Positions 45,356-55,606 of a DNA stretch of 64,000 nucleotides are shown in pieces. The stretch spans positions 1,364,001 through 1,428,000 of the forward strand of contig JABWDB010000031.1 of NCBI GenBank assembly GCA_019614645.1, given 5' to 3'. Both the position numbers and the translations under genes were made by a program. The notes below the pieces were generated by a model that ran no database searches, was not told where the DNA came from, and was given only the letters and a program-made list of their open reading frames with translations. Position 1 is the stretch's first letter. The number at the start of each line of letters is the position of its first letter. The stretch is from Stratiolaelaps scimitus (Eukaryota; Arthropoda; Arachnida; Mesostigmata; Laelapidae).

Positions 45356-45405
45356 TGTGAAATTGCAGCTGCTTTAATAAACCAATAAAGCTTTACCTTT
45401 ACTAT
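45335..45405 (+). mobile_element. SINE-B, 3' half
   Basis: It begins with the duplicated CATATAAGAGAGCTT, then AAGCATTGTGAAATTGCAGC and AATAAACCAATAAAGC, matching the tail of the intact copy at 15252-15395. It runs into an (AT)n stretch. Confidence 0.85.
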
Positions 45406-45422
45406 ATATATATATATATATA
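45402..45422. repeat. (AT)n microsatellite
   Basis: A TA run immediately after the SINE-B tail. Confidence 0.95.
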
Positions 45423-45530
45423 TTCCCGGCCAGTGGTGATCAGTCGCTGTGTGCGTTTAGCGGTATACCGGTCGATTTTCCATCGTCTATAAGCTTCTTA
45501 CACATAGAAGTAGTAGTAGTAGCTAATGGA

Positions 45531-45616
45531 CATTTGCATTTTCAAAGGATTATCCGCCTTATGAAGCAATGTCAACGTTAAATGTTGACTGTGGGTCAGC
45601 CCGGAAAATTTATTTT
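45531..45616 (+). repeat. Repeat family C copy
   Basis: CATTTGCATTTTCAAAGGAT, CCGCCTTATGAAGCAATG, GTTAAATGTTGACTGTGGGT and CAGCCCGGAAAATTT define the family best. Other copies are at 18976-19050, 34753-34818 and 58650-58701. Confidence 0.75.
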
Positions 45617-46047
45617 AGTAGTAGCAAATGAAGCTCGATATAACATGTGAAGAATATACATTGCATTTTAGGCCGTGTGCCGACGTCCGCCCGCCAGTTC
45701 CTTGACTTCTACACACACACTCACCCACACGAACACTATCCAGAAGCACACATCGTACCTGCACATCTCTAGGCAAATTATCCCGTTGTTCTACGACGCT
45801 TAGCTTCATGTGCTTCATCGTGCTGAGCACATCATCGGGACAGGCAAGGCTTGAACGTTGCCTGTGTTTCCTACATCAGATGATGCACTGTATGCGAACG
45901 AGCGCACGCACCTCTAAACATAAAAGTACGACAGAGACATCGGCGGCGTAAGCCATGTAGGTCGTTTGTCATTAGCCCGCCCACGGAGCACAAGACCGCC
46001 TCAGTTGCGTCGTTGCCAATACGGCCCGGCCGCCGACGCTACCACCG
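45617..46047. other. Intergenic, no gene seen
   Basis: No supported feature. Confidence 0.45.
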
Positions 46048-46069
46048 CTGCTGCTGCTGCTGCTGCTGT
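46048..46069. repeat. (CTG)7 trinucleotide repeat
   Basis: Seven CTG units sit in a locally GC-rich patch. On the minus strand they read as poly-Ala (STAAAAAAAVV) within a 66-codon frame that has no other support. Confidence 0.9.
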
Positions 46070-46198
46070 CGAGAGCTGACTATTTTTACGCACTGCATTT
46101 GCGTCGAGTGAGCGACCCTGCGCTGAGTCAGCCAGGGCAAAGCGGTCCCTAGCTAAAAACGGAGCGCCATTTAATTTTTTTTTTGTTACGCCGGTCTG

Positions 46199-46200
<2 letters not shown>

Positions 46201-46230
<30 letters not shown>
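46201..46230. repeat. (AT)n microsatellite
   Basis: A pure TA run of 30 bases. Confidence 0.95.
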
Positions 46231-46233
<3 letters not shown>

Positions 46234-47329
46234 CTTGTAACCTTTCGTATTTTTTTGTAACAGCAATGTAGTACTGTTAACATGTTGTAGCAAGGTTGCC
46301 GCAAGATAAAAGTTCAGAAAAGGCTGTGTGGGAAACTTCAGTTGTGATGGACTGCTTGTGTATGGATCGCGTGGGAAACACTAAATGAAGAACAACCTCC
46401 TATCTCGCTTAGATCATCGAATAACGAGATGGCCTCTACGTGGAGTGTCCTGAGTGGATAGTCGTGCGTTTTCACTATTTCCATTCATAGGGGAATGGTC
46501 TTCAATGCCTTCCAATAATAATAATAATAACCTTAATGAAACAAGAAGTTGATAAATTTGGCTCGGTACATCTAAGTTTTCTGTTGTCAACTTAGGATTT
46601 TGACATAATTGTGAAACTTCAACCTGATACCTTATGTTTACAGTGAACAAGATGAAAAACAAATTCTCGCGTTGGACAAGGACTACACGATCTTTGTAAG
46701 AGCGCACAAATCCCGTGCTAAAGCATTATATTAGTATTAATTTATGTTTTGTTAATTGATGTATAGCGCGTATATATATAACGCATCTACACTATAACAG
46801 ACGTTTTTATGGGTGGGATATTTGATATACTTGAGTTGCACCGCTCGACGTGATATCGAGTGCACGTACCTCCCTGTATCGCTAATAGCGACAGTTCTCC
46901 CCTGGGTCATTTATGGTTCAGGGCCAGACTGCCTGATAAAACTTGTGGACCCGCGTATCGAGTCCCGATACATGCCGATTAGCACTCGATGATCAGCGGT
47001 GTCTCGCAAACCAAGACGAGAACGAGAACTGAACTTCTTGCTGAACCACACGAGTCCAGAACAGGGTTGAGGAAAGCAACGAAATAGCCCGGCTGTGACG
47101 TGCTCCCATGTTAGCTGTATTCCTTATGACGCGCAGGGCTAGCTTTTTTAAGTTAAATAGGGCCAGCTCGGTTTTAAGTGAACGCTTCTGCGGGTCATCA
47201 TCGTTGTGGCTACTTTTCTTTTTTAAAAAGGAGGAACCTTTCTCGCACACCAGACGCACACACCACTATCGTAAAACGCCTATTAAACCAATCCTTTGTT
47301 GAGAGTCTGTTTCTACCCCGGCATGGGGC
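46231..47329. other. Intergenic, no gene seen
   Basis: No supported gene. A short AAT repeat is near 46517. Confidence 0.45.
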
Positions 47330-47722
47330 AGAGATTGGTTAAGGTCCCTAGGCATTACTTCGTTTGTATACAAGGAGATATGTCACTTAACCGACTAGTA
47401 GGATGGTCCCGACTTACAGTGGACCTTGTGACTAGTATCAGCGCCTTATGGGCCCTCTGGGTAAAGTGTTCACCAAAGGGTTGTCCACTAGTAGTCAGCG
47501 TCACTTCCAAATAAGTGAAGGAATTAACGCGCTCGATTACTCGGCATCCTAATCGGTATGAGTCTGTGGCAGCTAACAGCCCCCACGGCGGAACTTCATC
47601 GTCTCGATTTTTCACAAATTAAATTCAATACCTAACTCCATAACTGGTGGCCAGGCCTGTTGGCTCGTGGCGGTATAAAGTACAAGATCATCGGGATACA
47701 GGAAGAGATTTGCTTGCGAGGG
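47330..47722 (-). pseudogene. LINE reverse-transcriptase fragment
   Basis: On the minus strand from 47722 the frame reads LFLYPDDLVLYTATSQQAW, where the polymerase core YADD has become YPDD. A stop follows after GIEFNL, then IETMKFRRGG. The later frame (47355-47615) carries CRVIERVNSFTYLEVTLTTS and GEHFTQRAHKALILVTRST, the usual V.SF.YLGVTL block downstream of the active site. It is a decayed copy of a different LINE from the one at 43-45 kb. Confidence 0.8.
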
Positions 47723-48308
47723 GCGCTTCTTAATCTTGTTCGGCCTTGGTTATATAAGCAGTCTCAACTTGCGAGTAGATAAGATCAATTCTTTGGCCGC
47801 CACTTCGCAGCCACCACCCTACATCACCTTACATGGGTCCTCAATTGATTTTCACTACACAGCCTCCTGTCTAGCTGACTCTCCTATTGAAAGCCACCCA
47901 GCACTTGGCACTCCTATGTTTACGGTGTTTTCACTTAGTTAGTTAGTGTGTGTTTGTTATAATTGCTTCTCTGCGAAACGCGCAGATCGATGTCGGGGAT
48001 ACCGTGCTATCATACGACGTTTCAAACAACCTGCAGTTTACCCATGACAATTTAATATGTTACCTCCCCCTACAGGCCTGATGACATGCTAAATAATTGA
48101 TTCAAGGATGGCTTTGTTCATAGCAGGGTCTGGTTATACTCCCAACTGTTTCAACCTAGCCAATGTGGACACGGTGTCTTCGATGCTCGTTTGGTGCTTC
48201 GCTGCCACTTGAGGTCACCTGAAAATATAATGAATGTGACTTCGTCACATTGATGGATAATCTCAATAAACCAGATTCTGGTTGTACATAGACTGTACGA
48301 AATGATGC

Positions 48309-48311
<3 letters not shown>
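47723..48311. other. Intergenic, no gene seen
   Basis: No supported feature. Confidence 0.45.

Positions 48312-48351
<40 letters not shown>
48312..48351. repeat. (AT)n microsatellite, 40 bases
   Basis: A pure TA run. A shorter one is at about 48760-48777. Confidence 0.95.
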
Positions 48352-48353
<2 letters not shown>

Positions 48354-50309
48354 TTTTTTTTTCTAGCCTTTATAGACACTTACACAGCTGTGGCAGCGAT
48401 TGTTGCTGGCTGTGACATTACATATTTGAAGGGCAAGTGTTTGTTCTTTCAGTGAGGTACACAAACAAGCCATTCGCTTCTTTGCCTTAATAATACATTA
48501 ACTCGAACGAAAGCATGAAGACATTACTCTCTCGTAAATGCTTGTACATCGTAGAGTTTATGAGCGTCGAGCCTGGGGGCAACCGTTGTCAGTTCAACTA
48601 ACTCACTCTTTCGTCTCTAGGCACCTAACGTCCGGCTCCTTTTTTACTATTGTGCTTTGAGCAGCTGCCTTATATATAGTATACGAAGTGTTGATGTGCA
48701 AAGTGACTTCGGTCAGTTGAATTGTACGCTGGACCAAGCCCCTTTGCGCGGAAGCATTTATATATATATATATATATGAAGTGTAGACCATATACACAAA
48801 AGTAATCCACGGGCCCGCTAATTTATCAGGTTCGGCTATGAATCCAAGGTCGGCACGCGGTTGATTCCCAACTTGAGAGAAACACTCCACAAGGCCGCTC
48901 CACTCCATTGGCAAAACACTAGACACTAGATTCATGCGCTTGTCATATTCGTAGCTACAATAGATTATCTAAAACTCGTTCAAATTTCAATAGATTTCCT
49001 GTCCCAGCACGGGCTTTTCTCTGACCTTCATCCTGTAGACGCCGAGTCCACGGGCCAGCAGAGACGAAGAAAAAAATAGCTACGTTATCTAATTACCTCT
49101 CAGGCTGAACTTACGGAGACAACGCGCGCAAAGGAATATTAGAAACCCGTAGTAGAATGTACAAGCCTACGCCCATTTCACTTCAGGGCTAACTGACCCC
49201 CCCTCCCTGATATGCGGGGATTTGACGTCGTGTGTCATAAACATCATACACAGTGGCTGGCCTTGAAGAATAATTGAGTTGTCAATTTTGTTCTCGCTCA
49301 TGGTCGGCGGGTTAGGTCGACCGGGCGGTCGCCCGGTGACGGGGACGAGACGAGAGACGGCCGAAAATCGAGAAGCTCGAGCAACTACCGACGTCGTTGT
49401 ACTGTGTTTTTGCCCTGACGAGCTCAGTTTAGTAGTTGCTGTAGACCTCTGGAGATCAAGTGAGATAGAGAGTGAGATCTGTTGATATCCGAGCTATGGT
49501 TAGTTGACCTTTACCACATTAAATATTCGTATAGCTGTGAATGTGATGGTATTTTTATAATATTCTCTTGGGGGACTGCCGACAAGTAGTTTCAGAGCGG
49601 CTGCACATGGGATCTAACGGGGATTACTAGTAGACCTACGCTGTGATAGTTCGCATATGCCTATGGAGCAGAGTACGACTAGTAATTATTTAGTGAATAG
49701 TTCGAGTTGGGTGAGACACATTTCGTAGACGGCTCATATTTGGAACGCATTTCAAGCCGAGAATAATCCAGACATTGTATTCAAATGTCATACAACTAGA
49801 ATACATGTACATGTCACCAGTTAAAGTGGAATGGCTTCATTGTAGGTTAGCTAGATTGACAGCGTATGGTTGGTGGATACGTGACTTGAGGTCGACCTAT
49901 TTCATCTGACAAAGTTGTCCGATGGGTGCGAAATCCTTGAGGATTTCGCCCCCATTAGATAACTTTGCCGGTTTTCTAGCGACCTGCTTTCTTATGCAGT
50001 CCGCTCGATGTCGCGACCTCGCCACCGCAAGTTTCGAAAGTAAATTGGTGTCAAGAGTGGTATCAATCGACCCTGCGTACCGATTTCGTGACCTTCACAA
50101 CCGATCGTTCTTCAGATCTCCTCCGGAACGGGAGAGGGGTTGATTCTATGATGCTAAGACTAAACTATAGAATGAACTGGAAGGCGCCGCGCAACTCAGG
50201 AATACACACTATTTCTAAGATGGATTAGCTTAAGGGTAAAGGTTCGATTACGGAAAATTGCGGAACTCGCATTATACACGTAGACAACATCTAGAAGTAA
50301 ATTTTTTTT
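48352..50309. other. Intergenic, one hairpin, no gene seen
   Basis: ATGGGTGCGAAATCC (49922-49936) is inverted at 49941-49955 with one mismatch and a 4-base loop. Around 49300-49400 the sequence is GC-rich. No supported gene. Confidence 0.45.
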
Positions 50310-50890
50310 ATATAAAAAATCATTTTATCTTGCCTAAGGACGGCAAGGCTACGCACGCTGCTGCATGCTATTTGGAGCACAGTTCGCCGCATCTCATAGA
50401 GAGGCAGGTGCCGGCCGGTCTGGCGGGAACTCCGTTGCGTGTCACGGTGTATGGTGAAATTCATATACTGCACATCGCGTGAGAACGTGTCGATTCGTTC
50501 TTTCTGGCAATTTCCAGGATTCCGAGATCATAGCACCAGTCCTGTAGAAATCTGGGTCGATTTCCGCTATCTTCCTCTCCCATGTGCTGAGGAACTCCCG
50601 ATACGCTGGTGTGGAGCGAAGCTTAAACCTGCGCTTCAAGTCCTCTGTGAATAGCAGTTTGCCACTCAGCAGGTACACATATCTATATTCAGAGATGAGC
50701 GATGAAGTCACAGGGTTTGATTGAGAAAGGCAGGTTTTATTCGGTCGAGTTTTTCGAGCTGTGCCTGTGATAAATGCTTCCAGATAACCTGGACACCGTA
50801 AGAAGCAACCGGTGCCACCTTAATTTCGAACAAGGCTACCGCCGCTCGTCTTTTTTGTACGAAATAGTAAAAGATCGCCTTTTGAACAGA
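50310..50890 (-). pseudogene. LINE ORF2 C-terminal fragment
   Basis: From about 50850 on the minus strand the frame reads RAAVALFEIKVAPVASYGVQ and VIWKHLSQAQLEKLDRIKPA, ending in a stop. From 50711 the next frame reads YRYVYLLSGKLLFTEDLKRR, then STPAYREFLSTWERKIAEI and DPDFYRTGAM. After another break come CLSMR, GELCSK and HAAAC (about 50320-50410), remnants of a C..C/H zinc motif. This order is typical of the post-polymerase part of LINE ORF2 proteins. Frame breaks make it inactive. It belongs to a different family from the R1-like element. Confidence 0.75.
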
Positions 50891-52497
50891 GCATACTTAT
50901 TTACTTGAATTCAAGGGTTTTTTCCAATGCGCCGATCGGCCTATGGCCGCCAAACGATACCAAACATAGTTTAGCTGCACATGTTTAGGGAGAAACCTCA
51001 CTTACGATGAGGTTATTTGTACAGTAATGGCTACCCTTCCAGCTCGAATGCAAACCAAAGGAGGGCTTCGAACTTCTAAAGCTATGGATAGCTAAGTAAA
51101 CATAATTGCGAATATATTTCCTTGTTCAGAATCATAAATGATTTATAAATGTTATTATTAGTATTAGTACATTTTATTATAATATTATTATGATTATGAT
51201 TAGTCATTTCGATTATCAGCTAATTCCAAATAACCCTTCGTTATTCCTTCAATTGTGATTCAATATGACCAAAGGGTAGATATATAGTCGATCGCCTCGT
51301 ATAGTACCGGGTCCCTGCTAGCTTGGCTGTATATTCGAAGCTGCAATGAGCACATCCCGCAGGATTCGGCGGGATCGCCACACGATCGCAACTGGAAATA
51401 GCGATTTCAGACCTAGATAACTATCAGCGAACGGCTGAGTTGATTCGTCGATACGAACATGTGCTGTGTCATGAACAGAGCACAGTATCGTAGTGGTGCT
51501 TGTGGTTGCAGTAGAGTAGTAGTACTAGTAGAAGTCGAATTGTTGTCTGGGTCTCGGTCTGCGTCTGAGCGGGGTTCACGGCGAAGTGGTTGAGGGTTAG
51601 GCGATGTTGGAAGCGACGCCCAAAGGTGAACGAAGATGAAGCCGGCTGGGAACGATGGTCGAATAGATAGACACATTGATAGATACACACAGATAGGTAC
51701 ATAGATATGATAGACGGATAATTGAAATCGATGTGGGAGTGTTCGGGAACGACCATGCTAACCACACTGAGCTATCGCAATTCCCATCCGCCGCTTCAGC
51801 ACCCCTGGCCAATTTCCCCCGTTCCAACGGAGCGTAGAGCGGGATGAGTGTTCTATCCTCTTATTGTTATTCGATTTGTAACTTATTACGCACAACGCGG
51901 ATGGTGTGGCGGTACGAGCTGGAGAGCTAGAGTTTCGAGTTCGAGCTGCAATATGCAGCGGTCTTTGCGCTGACTTCGTTACGGTATTCGAGGGTCATTT
52001 CCGCTGAAAAGCTAGGTGTTGAGATATCGTATTGTAGAAATACGTATACAGTAACAGCAGCCAGCATCGAGTGATTGATATTAATAACCCTGATGATGTT
52101 TGTCCCAGATGAATTATTCGTAAAATAAAAAGCGGCGTTTCACGAGGACAGGCTGTCGTGACTCGTTGTGATGGAACGAATTCTCTACGAATCGATGGCG
52201 AATGCGGATCAGAACTGTTCGCCTGATCGCTGCGGTTGCCTACGAAAGGTGAATGCGGACATACGGTACTTGGCATATTGTCAAAAGATCGCTGACGTGT
52301 GGATGAAGAGTTATCGTTCTAATTTTAGCAAACAGTGGTATATAATTATATAGAAGCTAGAGCAAGGACTAGTGTCATGCCGTATGTGTAAGTAATGTGC
52401 TGCAATTCTATTCTGCATAACATTAGAAACTCATGGGGTACTATCCGTAAAGGTTAACTGGGAGCAACATTTAGGATGGAAAATAGTCCCTCTAGTG
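50891..52497. other. Intergenic, no gene seen
   Basis: Overlapping minus-strand frames at 51413-51827 come from a low-complexity region and have no domain. A 61-codon frame at 52168-52353 has several Cys but no further support. Confidence 0.45.
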
Positions 52498-52635
52498 AGC
52501 GCTGGACGGCTAAGTGGTCTCGGGCTGTGAAAAGCCGGAAGTCGCAGGTTCGAATCCCGCGACAACCTAGTGACACGTAGAAAACTTGAGCGTTGACAAA
52601 AACTGCAGTGGCGTTAATAGACCAATCAAATAGAT
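52498..52635 (+). mobile_element. SINE-B copy, diverged
   Basis: GCGCTGGACGGCTAAGTGGT, an arm CGGGCTG...AAGCCGG and the B box GCAGGTTCGAATCCCGCG are followed by a tail ending TAATAGACCAATCAAATAG. Order and spacing match SINE-B at 15252-15395 (reversed). The Leu-like head could mislead a tRNA search, but the SINE tail is present. Confidence 0.75.
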
Positions 52636-55470
52636 CCCCTTGTTACACAGAGTGTTCTAACCAGAGCTGCAAATGCCGCGCGGTCACAATACAATCAAAC
52701 AGAATGAACAAGAGAGCCTATAGTCAACGCACCGCTCGTATGCCGACTGTTGCAACTCGAACAGGTGTCACGAACATAATTTCCGGTGAGTATTCCCACC
52801 GAGCTGGTCGAAAATCGAAAATAAATTGTAATGAGAGCGAGTTAACTAAGCTCTCTCCAAAAATCGAAATATAAATATATTTCATTAGGTAAACAGATCG
52901 AGCAGATGTAAAATATCAAACGTTTGTAAATGTAAGACATTGTGTATCTGTTCGATTTTTCTTTTCCACTAATCAGATATATTTTGTTTTTTGTCTATAA
53001 ATCTTAATTAGACAACGACGCTTTATTTGCTAGAGTTCAGCATGTTGTGGCAACTGAAAGCCAACGCATTCAATCCAACTGTTTGCTCCGATTCGCCTCA
53101 ATAGCCAGAGTCGTGAGACAGGCCCGTCATCATTGGCATATTGCCTTTGAGTTCGTTCATTTTGCTATTAGGAAAGTATATTGTAATTCACTTCGATTGA
53201 ATGAGGCGTCGAGCAAACGCCGCGGACAATGCATGGATGTTTCGTTCGTCCCAGCTACCGTTGTGGTGTGTTATTTTTGTACGACACAGCCCGGACACGA
53301 GTATACGCTGAGTAGGTGACAATAACAGCTGTCTATGAAATTGTAGCGGAGTTCACCTTTTGTTGGAGCCACTCGAAGGTGGCTTTTGGCTGAAGCGACA
53401 CAGACGGACCGTTATGCGTTCAAAAGATAAATGCGTCCACGAACATTGCGTGCGAACTATTAGTTGAACGTCAGATCGAACCTGAACGACGGGGTCGCGT
53501 ATATTATGTTATTACGTTGGGGGTGAGCTTTGTCGTAGCACGACATTTCAACTAATCGCATAGTTCGTTTCATCTTCGTCAATAGTCGGTAATCACCTCG
53601 ATGACTCTACCCACACACACACACATATATATAGTCTCAATCTGCTGGTCGATATTTTGACTTTTTTTTTGAGAGGAGGAAGCAATTTTCTTCAAACGCA
53701 CAGACACCACCTGAGACACCTTCCAATCTCCATGAAAGTGGGCCGATCCAGTGCAGGGGGGTTGACGTGGATGATAAAACGCCGATATTTCGACTGATAA
53801 TTTCTAACTATCTAGTCGTTTATATCCTTATATCATATATTACACCCCGGTAATTTTGAGAAGGACACTCGTTCGAGATGGTTTCACGAATCGCTCATGG
53901 ATTCTATATCGTGTTCAAAAAGATATCCAGTCTCACTGATCGACTTGGCAAAAATGTCCCCTTCTATGAACCCTTTCTATGGACTATCTTTAAATAGACA
54001 TATTTATTCTCTAAAGGTTACATTTAAAAGCGTTCTCCCTTTCTCCCTCCCTGCCTCCTATTACTGTACTAGCACTCGAACCAGGGGGCACAGTCGTCAT
54101 CGTAGTCACATTTAATATTGACGTTTATCCCTATGAAACAAGTCACTGTCATCTGGCAACTCCACCATTTTAGCAGCTCACTCTGTATCTGTCCACACAG
54201 CGACGTGCATGGCTCCGTCCTCAAAATAATGATATTTGACACAACAAAAATAGAAAAACATCATTGGAGCCTATTGACGACGTCACTATCTGTCTCTACA
54301 TCCACTGTCCCGGGAGTGTACAGTGAGCGTTCTGTGTCGTAGTAGCAGCAGTGTATAATGTCTCCATATCTTCATTCTACCAGCTGAACGCTATATCACC
54401 GTCGTCTACTGTAACATGCGTGTGGCCGTGAGAAAGACAACAGAGGTAGGTGTGCAACTATTAAGCTGATGAAGTGCGTATGCTGCAAAACCCAACGCAA
54501 ACGTGTTTTCAGCCAACATCCAGCGCTGGGCTGCTCGGTACTCGCGGTTGAGTTGGTTAGCCGGTCTGATCCGCTTGGGCCGACCGCAAGGGTCCGGGAA
54601 AATCCCTTGCGTGATCCTCTTGGGCTGGCCACCTCGTCCACATAGGGTTGATATTATAAATACATAGCGTTAGCAGAAGCGGTAGCTTGGTAGGGAATCG
54701 TTGAAGTGCACGGGTGGCGGATCGCGAAACGTGGACGATAGATACGTAGTGGCATGATCTTATTAGGCGCAGTCTACCGTAATACTGAATTATGTTTTTG
54801 TGCCAACGGTGAAATGTGTCCATAAAGGAGCAGTTGTGCGTGGGTCAGCCTACGCTGCACGCTACGTACTCGGCCGTGTCGCTGAAAATCCTTAGGTTGT
54901 TCGCAGCTATTTTGTACGTCGGAGAGAACTTTGGTGACCTTGAATCAAGCGTTAGAGACGCGCGTAAAATTTGACCTGTTTATATTTGAAGCTCTTGATT
55001 ATATGTAGCTCAGAGCTGGTTCAGTTAGAATAGACATTCATTTACAAGCGGAGATATCGTTTAGGGCCCAAAATGAGTGATTCGTGATAAAATTCTTATT
55101 CCTTCAACATACAGGCCCGAATGAAATGCATCCTAAATTGGTGACTACGTTCCCCAGGGAGGCTTTCATCTGGCAAAACGTTTTTCACTGATTTGGTCGA
55201 TTTAGGAGGGGTGATCAGACTGCGGGGGCTCACAGAGGAGGTGACCTCACCTCAGGCCAGCTCACGAGTGAACGAGTTTCGACAATTACCGCATCCTTTG
55301 AGCACAGAGGTTGGACTATAAACTGTTTGCCTCCGTCTATTCTGTTATTCCACCGACGACATATTACGAAGTTATAACGGAAACATTGAAATGAGCAAAG
55401 AAAAATGCAAAATAGCACCCCACGAATGAAAACACTTGTGGCATATTCTAAATGCAACGTACAAGACAAT
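52636..55470. other. Intergenic, no gene seen
   Basis: About 2.8 kb with only short chance frames. A CA/TA repeat lies near 53612-53632. Confidence 0.45.
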
Positions 55471-55522
55471 GTCATTGCGTCCCTCGGGGGTGACCATGAC
55501 GGCCTTGGCCTGACACACCCAT
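55471..55522 (+). repeat. Shared 50-bp block (copy 1)
   Basis: GGGTGACCATGACGGCCTTG followed by GCCTGACACACC is repeated with a few changes at 62638-62690. One frame reads NVIASLGGDHDGLGLTH here and NAIASLEGDHDDLDLTH there, so the two may derive from a coding repeat. Confidence 0.55.
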
Positions 55523-55532
55523 TCGTCCCCAA

Positions 55533-55606
55533 AATGCGTCACTAATTACTGTACATATTAAAACACACAAATGCGTCACTAATTACTGTACATATTAAAA
55601 CACACA
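55533..55606. repeat. 37-bp perfect tandem duplication
   Basis: AATGCGTCACTAATTACTGT and its following 17 bases occur twice with a period of 37 and no visible change. Confidence 0.93.

Noticed and set aside
46001..46201. Poly-alanine open frame on the minus strand
   Set aside because: It is produced by the (CTG)7 repeat; the rest has no support.
51895..51960. Weak similarity to the SINE-B head (GTGTGGCGGT, GAGTTCGAGCT)
   Set aside because: There are too few matching positions and no tail.
52505..52575. Possible tRNA gene
   Set aside because: The B box is good, but the acceptor stem does not pair well and the sequence continues into the SINE-B tail.
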